This document shows, in pieces, positions 8,256-15,844 of a stretch of 46,275 bases of DNA. This DNA is from an uncultured Collinsella sp. (GTDB lineage: Bacteria; Actinomycetota; Coriobacteriia; Coriobacteriales; Coriobacteriaceae): assembly GCA_900757185.1 (NCBI GenBank), contig CAAEMX010000042.1, positions 1 through 46,275 of the forward strand, written 5' to 3'. Each line of letters starts with the position of its first letter. Positions within the stretch are counted from its first letter, which is position 1. Both the position numbers and the translations under genes were made by a program. The notes beneath the pieces were generated by a model. That model worked only from the letters and a program-made list of their open reading frames with translations. It made no database searches and had not been told where the DNA came from.

Positions 8256-8738
8256 TTACGAGAAGAGCTTGCTCGTGTCCTCAACAGGCGTGCTCGGAAC
8301 GCGCCTGATCTCCAACTCCACCCCCAATTCCTGCAGCTCTTTAAACGCAGCGACATCCTCGTCGTTAACTGCGACGGAGGTGGCGACTTGGCGCTTTCCT
8401 TCCGACATGTGCATGTTGCCGATGTTTACCTTCTTTATAGGCACACCGCCCTTGACGAGCGTAAGCACGTCTTCCGGTGTTTCGGCCACGATGAAGATCT
8501 TCTGGCGCGGGCTCGCCTTGCCAATGACGTCGATGGTCTTCTGCAGGGAGAAGAAACGCGTAGCGACGCCGGCGGGAGCGGCCATCTTCATGAGGTTCTG
8601 ACGCATGGTGTTGGTCGACACATCGTCGTTGGCGACGAGGATGAGGTTGGAGCCCAGGGTGGAGTTCCACTGGGTCGCGACCTGACCATGAACCAGTCGG
8701 TTATCGATGCGGGTAAGAAGAATGTTGGGTTCTGCCAT
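8256..8738 (-). CDS. PTS mannose/GalNAc-family IIB component
   Basis: A 160-residue cytoplasmic phosphotransfer protein that passes phosphate from IIA to the incoming sugar. The active-site segment RIDNRLVHGQVATQW spans residues 10-24, with the phosphorylated His at about 17. The remainder matches the single-domain IIB fold, including VKKVNIGNMH-like strands and a Lys/Arg-rich sugar-loop region. The ATG at 8738 is preceded by AAGGAAG about ten bases upstream. It follows the YajC-like gene by 36 bases in the same operon. Together the four subunits fit the GalNAc/galactosamine or mannose class; substrate cannot be fixed from sequence. Confidence 0.93.
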   Translation of the reverse strand: MAEPNILLTRIDNRLVHGQVATQWNSTLGSNLILVANDDVSTNTMRQNLMKMAAPAGVATRFFSLQKTIDVIGKASPRQKIFIVAETPEDVLTLVKGGVPIKKVNIGNMHMSEGKRQVATSVAVNDEDVAAFKELQELGVELEIRRVPSTPVEDTSKLFS

Positions 8739-8774
8739 GTTGATCAGCTTCCTTTCGTTGATTGCTGACGACAG

Positions 8775-9056
8775 TTACTTAATCTCCTGAATCGCGTAAC
8801 GCGAAACATCTACGACGGCACCGGATCGGACTTTGATCTGGACCTTTTCGCCTTCGATGCCTTTGACGGTTCCGTAGATACCGCCGGCGAAAAGAACCTC
8901 CTGACCCGGCTTGAGCTCCGTGTGCAGCTCCTTGAAGTACTTCTGCTTCTTCTTCATGTTGATTTGCGACCAGATGGTGTAAATCAAGCCCATGATGACA
9001 AGCAGGCCCAAAAGAGCGACCGAGGAACTCAGAACACTGGCTCCGAAATCGGCCAT
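8775..9056 (-). CDS. YajC-like small membrane protein inside the PTS operon
   Basis: A 93-residue protein with one membrane segment (about 10-30) followed by a cytoplasmic domain in the YajC pattern: MKKKQKYFKELHTELKPGQE, then VLFAGGIYGTVKGIEGEKVQIK with the conserved G-G-I-x-G-x-V turn. YajC usually accompanies SecDF, but none is here. The start overlaps the IIA stop by one base (TAATG), which implies translational coupling. YajC-like genes have been noted in some streptococcal amino-sugar or hyaluronan PTS operons, so a role linked to assembly or stability of the permease is plausible. That role is inference. Confidence 0.82.
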   Translation of the reverse strand: MADFGASVLSSSVALLGLLVIMGLIYTIWSQINMKKKQKYFKELHTELKPGQEVLFAGGIYGTVKGIEGEKVQIKVRSGAVVDVSRYAIQEIK

Positions 9057-9499
9057 TAGATGCCGTCCTCGTCGCCGAAGATATCCTCTTCCTCGGCACC
9101 AGCGACGGAAGCGACCGTCTGGGCGGTGATGCCCGTCTGGCCAACGGTCACGGCCTGCTCGCCAAGCTCGGCGAGCGTGGCGTTGCCGCGGAGGAACAGA
9201 AGCTCAATAACCATGGGAAGGTTAGTTCCAGTCAGAATCTCGACGTTGTCGACATCCTGGGCAATCATCATTGCCTGGTTGAACGGGGTACCACCAAGCA
9301 GGTCGGTAAAGACGAGCACGCCATCGCACTCCTCGCGCATGGCGGTAATAGCGGCGCGGAGATCCTCACCGTAGGAAGCAGCCTGGTCGCCCTCAAAAGG
9401 AACGACGGTAAAAGCGGGCTGGTCGCCAGCGACCATAGCGATAGCGCTTGCGAGGCCGGGTGCGAACTGTCCATGACCGGTAAGAATAAAGCCAACCAT
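9056..9499 (-). CDS. PTS mannose-family IIA component
   Basis: A 147-residue cytoplasmic IIA protein that takes phosphate from HPr. GFILTGHGQFAPGL at 3-16 contains the phosphorylated His (about residue 9), and DGVLVFTDLLGGTPFN at about 59-74 is the second family signature. Its last 15 residues are acidic (EEEDIFGDEDGI). It is the first gene of the PTS operon, giving the order IIA, YajC-like, IIB, IIC, IID. The ATG at 9499 follows AAGGGA at eight bases. A leader of about 140 bases with an operator palindrome precedes it. Confidence 0.93.
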   Translation of the reverse strand: MVGFILTGHGQFAPGLASAIAMVAGDQPAFTVVPFEGDQAASYGEDLRAAITAMREECDGVLVFTDLLGGTPFNQAMMIAQDVDNVEILTGTNLPMVIELLFLRGNATLAELGEQAVTVGQTGITAQTVASVAGAEEEDIFGDEDGI

Positions 9500-9614
9500 T
9501 CAAATTTCCCTTCCGAAGGTGTGTACGATCTGAGTCCGATGATGTTCGGAAGCCAACGGGCAATCGCCCTTAAAGCTTCTTGGAAAGCGTTCTTTGAGAA
9601 CCAGTGGTCTCTCA

Positions 9615-9651
9615 ACTGGTAGTAACCACGTGACGTGTTGTTGTCACTATA
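9615..9651 (-). promoter_or_regulatory. PTS operon promoter region with GntR-type operator
   Basis: ACTGGTAGTAACCACG (9615-9630) repeats 12 of the 14 central bases of the agaS operator. On the minus strand TATAGT (9646-9651) lies just upstream and could be the -10, putting the operator at about +8 to +24, a roadblock position. No good -35 is visible. A looser half-site, ACCAGTTAGAACCAG, lies at 9896-9910. Confidence 0.6.
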
Positions 9652-9699
9652 TCACCACAGAAGAGGTTGCTTTCGTTGATTCATACAGTAAAACGTTTT

Positions 9700-9955
9700 T
9701 GCACCGTTCACGGTAAAAAATCGACCGTTTACCGCTCGTTAACACTTCTACCTGCGGTTTTGAAACCGTATCGAAATACTTTGACGAAAGATCGGAACTT
9801 TTTTCGTGTCTAAACAACGCAGGGTGGCTAAAAATGGCGTGTAGAAAAAATGCAGGTCATTGTGAAGATTTGTGAATTGGTCTTTTTGACTTAATACCAG
9901 TTAGAACCAGTTTCGATATTATCGGTGAACGGTAGTTTTCGACCGTTCACCGGTT
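9700..9955. promoter_or_regulatory. Cluster of CGGT-type inverted repeats
   Basis: The gap 9500-10207 has no gene. It holds a perfect 11-base inverted repeat (CGGTGAACGGT 9923-9933, ACCGTTCACCG 9942-9952), a related degenerate copy around 9702-9735 (ACGGT and CGACCGTT motifs), and CGGTTT/AAACCG at 9755-9768. They differ from the GntR sites and look like binding sites for a second regulator. The region is AT-richer than the surrounding genes. Confidence 0.5.
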
Positions 9956-10138
9956 ATTTGCAATCGTTTGCAGCCGTTTTCCCATATGAATTAGGGAGAC
10001 CCGATGAAGCACTTGCGCGGTTGCAGGATATTTAGATACTCGTCCATCCCCCACGTGCCAAACTCTCACTCCCTAAATATGCCACAAGCTCTCGCTATTC
10101 GTCTCACAAACATTACTTACTCTTACTCTAATCTGTAA

Positions 10139-10184
10139 TTGTTTATCGTTTATCATTAAGTATGATATAAGATACAAGTATCAT
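10139..10184 (+). promoter_or_regulatory. Promoter and inverted repeat before the DUF2975/HTH pair
   Basis: TTGTTT (10139-10144) and TATGAT (10161-10166) are 16 bases apart. The inverted repeat ATGATA (10162-10167) / TATCAT (10179-10184) overlaps the -10 and start region. It could be the site at which the downstream HTH protein controls its own operon. Confidence 0.45.
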
Positions 10185-10207
10185 CCAAGACATTGGTTGG
10201 AGGAGCT

Positions 10208-10846
10208 ATGATCCGCTGGAACGTATCCAAATCGAATGAAGCCATCGACCGTGAACAGGCAATAGCCAAACTGAGGAAGCTCACTCGCTACTGCAAATGG
10301 GGCACAATCTGCACCATCGTGGCGCTCGCTCTGGCACTCCTCGCAGTCATTGCAATCGAAGATCTAGTCATATTGCCTAGCCTCTCCCAAGGGTTCTGTC
10401 TCCAATCCGTAGAGCTTGAGGCTAGCGAAGGGCCAATTCTCGCTCTCGTCGGCACCAATGAACAGACTCCTCTTATGCTTGTCGCGCACGACGGTCATAC
10501 TGCCATAGGGAGCGGCATGATGGCATGCCTCGCGCTTGCCATCGCGCTAAGCGCATACAGGTTTTTCTCCGCCATTGAAAAGGCGGGCAGGCCCTTTGAC
10601 CTCGAATGCATTCGCATACTACGTCAAATAGGACATTTGTTCCTTATCGGCGGCGCCGCCGTGAAACTTTTTGGTGCCATAGTCACAGGGCTGATACTCT
10701 CAGGATTTGGCGGCAGCTTTACGGATGCACTTGGCGGGCAGCATCTCGACCTCTCTATGCTCTTTGCAGGCCTAATTATTAGCCTGATTGCTAGCATCTT
10801 CCAGTACGGGTGTATCCTGCAAAAACAAGATGACGAGTTGCTCTAG
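10208..10846 (+). CDS. DUF2975 family membrane protein
   Basis: A 212-residue integral membrane protein with likely membrane segments at about 32-52, 98-115, 143-163 and 180-200. The pattern RPFDLECIRILRQIGHLFLIGG (about 127-148) and the C-terminal FQYGCILQKQDDELL match DUF2975 proteins, whose biochemical role is not established. Such proteins are usually encoded directly before a small Cro/C1-type regulator, as here, with a nine-base gap. The ATG at 10208 follows GGAGGAG; a TTG five codons earlier is in frame but precedes that site. An extracytoplasmic loop of about 45 residues lies between the first two segments. Confidence 0.8.
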   Translation: MIRWNVSKSNEAIDREQAIAKLRKLTRYCKWGTICTIVALALALLAVIAIEDLVILPSLSQGFCLQSVELEASEGPILALVGTNEQTPLMLVAHDGHTAIGSGMMACLALAIALSAYRFFSAIEKAGRPFDLECIRILRQIGHLFLIGGAAVKLFGAIVTGLILSGFGGSFTDALGGQHLDLSMLFAGLIISLIASIFQYGCILQKQDDELL

Positions 10847-10855
10847 GGGGAATCC

Positions 10856-11095
10856 ATGATTATTCTGCGGCTCGACCGCATGCTTGCCGAACGCAAGATT
10901 TCATCCAAAGAGCTTGCTGAACGCGTGGGTATCTCCCAGGTCAATATGTCGCGTATCAAGACGGGCAAGGTTTCTGCCGTGCGCTTTTCAACTCTTGACG
11001 CGATATGCCGGGCACTCGACTGCCAACCGGGCGATGTTCTGGAATACATACCTGACGATGAAGCCGATAGCCTCTTTGGGCTTAAAGATGAATAG
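10856..11095 (+). CDS. Small Cro/C1-type HTH regulator (YozG-like)
   Basis: A 79-residue DNA-binding protein made almost entirely of one helix-turn-helix domain. SSKELAERVGISQVNMSRIK (about 17-36) is the HTH, and FSTLDAICRALDCQPGDVLEY is the usual fourth/fifth helix of this YozG-like group. The ATG at 10856 follows a GGGGGA run. It is cotranscribed with the DUF2975 gene; the membrane protein may modulate the regulator, but that is only inferred from the recurring pairing. Inverted repeats upstream of the pair are candidate targets. Confidence 0.85.
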   Translation: MIILRLDRMLAERKISSKELAERVGISQVNMSRIKTGKVSAVRFSTLDAICRALDCQPGDVLEYIPDDEADSLFGLKDE

Positions 11096-11128
11096 CCATA
11101 ATTAAGCCGCCAATCACGCCCTCAACGC

Positions 11129-11163
11129 AAAAAGCCCGCCAGAACGATGCGTTCTAGCGGGCT
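11129..11163 (-). terminator. Terminator of the SurA_N-like gene
   Basis: On the minus strand GCCCGCTAGAAC pairs with GTTCTGGCGGGC (one mismatch) and five T follow. It lies 44 bases after the stop at 11207 and about 35 bases beyond the converging HTH gene. Confidence 0.85.
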
Positions 11164-11206
11164 CAATCAGATATTTCGACTTCGCGCTCGAAAGCTCAGG
11201 CAGATC

Positions 11207-12301
11207 TTACGCAAACAGGCCGTAGATGCTGATGTTGGCCTTGGCGTACAGGCCGTTGGCATACTCAGTCCACTTGGAGCTGGCGCTCGAAGCCTGCGAA
11301 GAATACTGCTGGTAAGCGGTGTAATAGGCGGTCATGGCCTGCTTATAGGTGGCGCTATCGGCGGTAAAGGCATCGTTAGCGAAGGCCTTAGCGTAGGTGC
11401 TGTTCTCGTCCTTCCAGGTGCCCTTCGAGCTATCCCACTCGTCACCGGCAAGGTTGATGATGTAATCGGCGTAATCCTTGCTCGCGGTGTCCTCGTTGCC
11501 GTCAGAAGGCTCGGTCGGAGCGGTCGGCATGCTCGCGGAAGCATCGCCCACCTTCTTCTTGTAGAGCTTCTGCAGCGTCGCGGACTGACGGACGATCTGC
11601 TTGGCCTGGTCCTTGGACACACCATACTGCTTGGCCATGGTGTCGTAGTCCGAGGTGCCGATAGAATCCTCGGCGTACTTCTTCATCTCCTTAGAGGAGA
11701 CGGTAATGCCCTCGTCCTCAGCAGCATCGAGCAGAATCTTGTTGCGCACGTAAGACAGGATGACGTCGGCAGAGGGGGCGGTGTAGTTGCCGTTGCTATC
11801 CTTGACGGTATCGAGGCTGTATTGGCTCTCAATGGCCTCGCGCGCGGTGATGTCGCTCTTCTCGCCGTTATAACTATAGCTTGCCACGGTCGAATCGAGC
11901 TGGTCCTCGGTCAGGGTCGACGAACCGACACCCTTGCCGCCAAAGCCGCCATTGCCAATAAAGAAGCCGACCACCGCAGCGATCACGACTGCAACCACAA
12001 AGGCGGCAATCATCGTCTTCTTGTGCTTGGATGCGTGGTCGTCCGCGTCGGAACCTAGGGCGTCATCATCCTCATCCTGAGCCTCGGGCATCAGATTCTC
12101 GTCGGCGGCATCCGCAGCGATCTTTGCCTCCAGGCGAGCATCCTCCTCCTCGGCCGTCGTGCCGGCGGCAATGTGCTCGGCAGACGTGCCGACGACCAGG
12201 TCGATCTTCTCGTCCTCGTCACCGTCGGGGCCTTCGCCGCGCTCGATGATCTGGATGCCGTCGATCTCGTCCTTCTCGTCCTTCTTTTGAATCAGACCCA
12301 T
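11207..12301 (-). CDS. Membrane-anchored SurA_N-like protein with acidic cytoplasmic tail
   Basis: A 364-residue protein with three parts. Residues 1-92 are acidic and low complexity, probably cytoplasmic. Residues about 95-115 (TMIAAFVVAVVIAAVVGFFIG) form one membrane segment. The outer part contains a helical region (about 125-240) resembling the SurA N-terminal chaperone domain, with the VRNKILLDAAEDEGI and KQYGVSKDQAKQIV patterns. No parvulin-type isomerase domain is evident. A Ser/Ala/Tyr-rich C-terminal stretch includes AYYTAYQQYSSQASSASS. It may help exported proteins fold or be a structural envelope protein; the family match is moderate. The ATG at 12301 follows AAGGAG. It lies behind the isocitrate dehydrogenase gene but a hairpin lies between them. 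Confidence 0.65.
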   Translation of the reverse strand: MGLIQKKDEKDEIDGIQIIERGEGPDGDEDEKIDLVVGTSAEHIAAGTTAEEEDARLEAKIAADAADENLMPEAQDEDDDALGSDADDHASKHKKTMIAAFVVAVVIAAVVGFFIGNGGFGGKGVGSSTLTEDQLDSTVASYSYNGEKSDITAREAIESQYSLDTVKDSNGNYTAPSADVILSYVRNKILLDAAEDEGITVSSKEMKKYAEDSIGTSDYDTMAKQYGVSKDQAKQIVRQSATLQKLYKKKVGDASASMPTAPTEPSDGNEDTASKDYADYIINLAGDEWDSSKGTWKDENSTYAKAFANDAFTADSATYKQAMTAYYTAYQQYSSQASSASSKWTEYANGLYAKANISIYGLFA

Positions 12302-12337
12302 ATCAATTACTCCTTGTTAGGAAACATAGTCCCCAAT

Positions 12338-12370
12338 AGAATACGCCCGACGAGGCGCCGGGCGTATTGA
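12338..12370 (-). terminator. Hairpin after the isocitrate dehydrogenase gene
   Basis: AATACGCCCG and CGGGCGTATT pair across a short loop (about 12339-12369). Neither side has a clean T-tract, although TATTCTATT follows on the minus strand. It is probably a weak terminator or partial attenuator between icd and the SurA_N-like gene. Confidence 0.5.
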
Positions 12371-12427
12371 TTCTTAGGTTATACGCAAACACTTAAGTAC
12401 TATTTAGGCGTTTGCAGCGTGCATACC

Positions 12428-13513
12428 TTAGACCAGGTGCGCGATAACGGCATCGGCAAAGGCCTGCGTGCCCACGGCGCCCTCAACGGAGCCGGTCTGG
12501 GCACGACGCACGTCGCCGGTAACCTGCTCGCCCTCGTCGAGCGTGGCAGAGACGGCGGCGCGAATGCGGTTGGCCGCATCGTTCTCGCCCAGGTGGTCGA
12601 GCATCATCGCAGCAGAGAGGATCTCGGCCGTGGGGTTGGCGATATCCTGGCCAGCGATATCGGGTGCCGAACCGTGCGTTGCCTCAAAAATGGCGCAGTC
12701 GGCACCGATGTTGGAGCCGGGCGCCATGCCAAGACCGCCCACCAGGCCGGCGCACAGGTCGCTCACGATGTCGCCGTACAGGTTTGGCAGCACCAGGACA
12801 TCGAAGTCGTTGGGGTTCTGGACCAGGCCCATGCAGGTGGCGTCAACGATCTTGTCGTTGAACTCGATATCGGGATAGCTGGCGGCCACCTCGCGCGCCA
12901 CGCGCAGGAACAGGCCGTCGGTCGCCTTCATGATATTGGCCTTGTGCACGGCCGTCACCTTTTTGCGGCCGCAGCGGCGGGCATACTCAAAGGCGTACTC
13001 CACAATACGGCGGCTCTTGGCGATAGAGATGGGCTTGATCGAGATGGCGGAATCGGCGGCAAAGGTCTTCTGACCCGAGCGCTCGACGAGCTGTGAAAGC
13101 TCCTCGACCTCGGCTGCGCCCTCGTCGAACTCGATGCCGGCATAGAGGTCCTCGGTGTTCTCGCGCACGATGACCAGGTCGACGTCGCGGAAACGCGAGC
13201 CGTCGCCCGGCTGCGACAGACAGGGACGCACGCAGGCATACAGGTCAAAGTGCTTGCGCAGGGCCACGTTAACGCTGCGGAAGCCCGTGCCGACCGGCGT
13301 GGTGATGGGGCCCTTGATGGCAACCTTGGTCTCGGCGACCGCGTCGAGCACGTGCTGGGGCAGCGGCGTGCCAAACTCGTCCATGACGCCGGCGCCGGCC
13401 TCCTGGACGTTCCAGTTGATCTGGACACCGGTGGCCTCGACCACGCGGCGCATGGCCTGCGTAATCTCGGGACCGATACCGTCACCGGGAATCAGGACTA
13501 CATCGTGCGCCAT
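12428..13513 (-). CDS. Isocitrate dehydrogenase, NAD-dependent type
   Basis: A 361-residue member of the isocitrate/isopropylmalate dehydrogenase family, oxidatively decarboxylating isocitrate to 2-oxoglutarate. GDGIGPEI opens the fold (10-17). TPVGTGFRSVNVALRK (72-87) is the isocitrate-binding loop with Ser80, Asn82 and Arg86. RENTEDLYAGIE (117-128) has the catalytic Tyr, and the Asp metal ligands lie in LPNLYGDIVSD. THGSAPDIAGQDIANP is the cofactor region of NAD-using members. At 361 residues it matches the short subfamily and not the 410-residue E. coli enzyme. The ATG at 13513 lies six bases behind the HEAT-repeat gene's stop, with GAGGAG in that gene's end. Homoisocitrate dehydrogenase is a less likely alternative. 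Confidence 0.88.
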   Translation of the reverse strand: MAHDVVLIPGDGIGPEITQAMRRVVEATGVQINWNVQEAGAGVMDEFGTPLPQHVLDAVAETKVAIKGPITTPVGTGFRSVNVALRKHFDLYACVRPCLSQPGDGSRFRDVDLVIVRENTEDLYAGIEFDEGAAEVEELSQLVERSGQKTFAADSAISIKPISIAKSRRIVEYAFEYARRCGRKKVTAVHKANIMKATDGLFLRVAREVAASYPDIEFNDKIVDATCMGLVQNPNDFDVLVLPNLYGDIVSDLCAGLVGGLGMAPGSNIGADCAIFEATHGSAPDIAGQDIANPTAEILSAAMMLDHLGENDAANRIRAAVSATLDEGEQVTGDVRRAQTGSVEGAVGTQAFADAVIAHLV

Positions 13514-13519
13514 AATCTG

Positions 13520-14218
13520 TTACTCCTCGTCTTCGGCGTCGTCAGATTTTTTAACGCTAGCACGCTTCTTCTTTTTGGAGAGATCCAGGCCAAAACGTTT
13601 AACAAGCATTTCGCAAATCTCGCTCGAACGGGCCTGGAGATAGCTGCCCTTACCGTTCTCGGCATCGAACTTAAGGCGCAGCGCAAGCTTCTCGGCAACC
13701 TCGGCGTCGATTTCGCCCTGGCAAAACTCGTACAGGCAACCGAGCATGTCGCGATACTCAAGGTCGCCGTGGTAGCACTGGATGGCCTCGTCTAGGATGG
13801 GCCAAGCCTCGCACGAACGCTCGACACTTGTGGCACCCCACACGCACAGCAGGCGGAAGGCGGCATAGCGCAGCGTGGAGGAGATCTCGTCGAACAGTGC
13901 GGTCTCGGCGCCCTCAAAGGCATCGCCCAGCTGCTCGGGACAGGTGGTGGCGAGCGCCGTCAGGGCATCGAGAGCCTCCCAGCGGGTCTGAGCCTCGGGG
14001 CGGTCGAGTGCCTCGATCAGCGCGGGCACGCAGGGCACGACGCGTTGCGGGTCGCGCTCGGCCAGCAGATGCAGCACGCGGGCGGCAAACTGGCGGATGC
14101 GGCGTGTGGGGCAGCCGAGCTCCTGGACCAGGCGGTCGACGGCGTTCTCGTTCTCCTCTGCCAGCTGAAGCTGTGCCAGCTCCTCGTCGGTGAGCTGTTC
14201 GTCTTTGTTTTCTGCCAT
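13520..14218 (-). CDS. HEAT-repeat-like helical protein
   Basis: A 232-residue cytoplasmic protein built of repeated helix pairs. The clearest repeats are PTRRIRQFAARVLHLLAERDP (about 37-57), then VPALIEALDRPEAQTRWEALDALTALAT, which follow the HEAT/armadillo pattern of paired hydrophobic helices with a central Asp or Arg. The N-terminus is acidic and the last 25 residues are Lys-rich then acidic (KKKKRASVKKSDDAEDEE). Such proteins usually act as scaffolds; no enzyme motif is visible. The ATG at 14218 follows AAGAGG. It lies between a small membrane protein gene and icd on the same strand, with very short gaps, so all three are probably one transcript. Confidence 0.65.
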   Translation of the reverse strand: MAENKDEQLTDEELAQLQLAEENENAVDRLVQELGCPTRRIRQFAARVLHLLAERDPQRVVPCVPALIEALDRPEAQTRWEALDALTALATTCPEQLGDAFEGAETALFDEISSTLRYAAFRLLCVWGATSVERSCEAWPILDEAIQCYHGDLEYRDMLGCLYEFCQGEIDAEVAEKLALRLKFDAENGKGSYLQARSSEICEMLVKRFGLDLSKKKKRASVKKSDDAEDEE

Positions 14219-14233
14219 AGTTACCTCTTCTTA

Positions 14234-14662
14234 CTATTTCTTAGCGTGCTTGCCAACACCCTTGCTGTCATCGGTGACCGAGATGAGCTGTCGGTCTGCC
14301 GCACCATTGCGACGTGCGCGGCGGCGCTCCTCGGCGTCGCCCGCGTCGGCGGCGGCGCGATGAGCCTTGTTGACGTTAAAGACCTCGTCGTGCTTGCGCC
14401 ACGGACCGACGGACTCGCCAAAGCTCATCTTAAGGCCTGCGATAAAGCCGCCGAGCCAGCCGATCGGCGCAAACTGCACCAGCGGGAACAGCGAGAACAC
14501 CCAGGTCAGCAGGACGACTGCCGCCGCACCCGCAAAGTTGGCAATCCAGTAGTCGCGCTTGGTGATCACGCGCTTTTCGCAGGCCCACTGGCCGCACAAA
14601 AAGCCGATGTAGATCGCAAAGAGAAAGAGCACCAGCGCAAGCACCACGAACGTCCAGCTCAT
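14234..14662 (-). CDS. Small two-segment membrane protein, unknown function
   Basis: A 142-residue protein not assigned to a family. It has hydrophobic segments at about 2-22 and 38-58, a third weaker one near 60-75, and a long polar, Arg/Ala-rich cytoplasmic tail (RAAADAGDAEERRRARRNG and after). An in-frame extension reaches back into the upstream gene, but the ATG at 14662 follows GGGGAG at eight bases and starts with MSWTFVVLALV, so the shorter form is chosen. It starts five bases after the dehydrogenase-like gene's stop and ends 15 bases before the HEAT-repeat gene. Confidence 0.65.
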   Translation of the reverse strand: MSWTFVVLALVLFLFAIYIGFLCGQWACEKRVITKRDYWIANFAGAAAVVLLTWVFSLFPLVQFAPIGWLGGFIAGLKMSFGESVGPWRKHDEVFNVNKAHRAAADAGDAEERRRARRNGAADRQLISVTDDSKGVGKHAKK

Positions 14663-14667
14663 AGGCG

Positions 14668-15747
14668 CTACTCCCCGTGATGGTGGCCGCAGCAGCACTC
14701 GTGGCCGTCGTCATGGCCGTGGCCACCGCAGCACTCGTGGTCCTCGCCGTGATGGTGGCCGCAACCGCACTCATGCTCGTCGCCGTGCTCGCCGCAACCG
14801 CAACCTTCCTCGTGAGCGCCATGCTCCTCGGGACGATACTGCGACCAGTCCAGACCGGCGGCGATGGCATCGGCCTCCTCCTTATAGAGGACCGTGATGG
14901 CCTGGGTGCCCAGCTTGGCGCCACCGATAGCGTCGAGCATGTCGTAGAGCGTAAAGGCCACGTCGGCGCCGGGAAGCGCGAGCTCGCGGTCATCGGCGTA
15001 GGCGAGCGCCAGACGCAGGTCCTTAATGAAGTGCTCGACCATAAAGCCGGGCTTGTAGTCGCCATCGAGCGCCTTGGGCGCCAGGCTCTCCATGGCGCCG
15101 GACTTGCCGGTGCCGCCCAGGATCATCTGACGGGTCTTCTCCAGATCAAGGCCGCTCAGCTCGGCAAATGCCATGGCGTCTGCCATGCCGACCATGCAGG
15201 CGCCCAGCGACACCTGGTTGGCGAGCTTGGCAGCCTGGCCCTTGCCGGCACCGTCGAAGCAGCAGATGTTGGCCGCAAAGGTGGAAAGGATATCGCGGAC
15301 CGGAGCGATGTCGTTTTCGGTAGCGCCAACGATAGCCGTAAGCGTGCCGGCGATAGCACCCGACTCGCCGCCGGTGACGGGGCAGTCAAACGCCATGCGG
15401 CCGGAAACCTGGGCGGCCTCGGCAATGTCACGGGCGAGCTCGGGCGAGCTCGTGGTGAGGTCGATCAGCACCGCGCCGGGCTTAGTGCAGGCCAACAGGC
15501 CGTCGCCCGCCAGGTAGAGCTCCTCGACCTCGGAGGGATAACCCACCATGGTAAAGACGACGTCGGCGTTCGCCACGGCATCTGCCGGCGTATCGGCCCA
15601 AACGGCACCGCGCTCGATAAGCGCGGCGGCCTTGGACTTAGTGCGGTTGTTGACCGTGACGGGATAGCCGGCATCCAGGATGTGGCCGGCAATGGGGGCA
15701 CCCATGATTCCGGTGCCGATAAATGCGACGGAGAGCTTGTTTGCCAT
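14668..15747 (-). CDS. 3-hydroxyisobutyrate dehydrogenase-like oxidoreductase with His/Cys-rich tail
   Basis: A 359-residue beta-hydroxyacid dehydrogenase. FIGTGIMGAPIAGHILDAG (9-27) is the Rossmann NAD(P) loop, VNNRTKS the next strand end, DCPVTGGESGAIAGTL (about 120-135) the substrate signature, and GAGKGQAAKLANQV contains the catalytic Lys. The normal enzyme ends near residue 306. The remaining 53 residues carry 14 His and 9 Cys in runs such as CGCGHHH and CCCGHHHG, a strong metal-binding composition. Tartronate semialdehyde reductase and similar activities are possible; the substrate is not known. The ATG at 15747 follows AAAAGGAAAGG. It appears to be the first gene of the run that ends with icd. 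Confidence 0.85.
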   Translation of the reverse strand: MANKLSVAFIGTGIMGAPIAGHILDAGYPVTVNNRTKSKAAALIERGAVWADTPADAVANADVVFTMVGYPSEVEELYLAGDGLLACTKPGAVLIDLTTSSPELARDIAEAAQVSGRMAFDCPVTGGESGAIAGTLTAIVGATENDIAPVRDILSTFAANICCFDGAGKGQAAKLANQVSLGACMVGMADAMAFAELSGLDLEKTRQMILGGTGKSGAMESLAPKALDGDYKPGFMVEHFIKDLRLALAYADDRELALPGADVAFTLYDMLDAIGGAKLGTQAITVLYKEEADAIAAGLDWSQYRPEEHGAHEEGCGCGEHGDEHECGCGHHHGEDHECCGGHGHDDGHECCCGHHHGE

Positions 15748-15844
15748 GAAACCTTTCCTTTTGGGTTGGGTGTTATTACCAGGTTGAATACTCGGTGCCA
15801 GCGTTGGGCTGTGAGTCGAGGGCGATTACGGCCGCGTTACTTGC

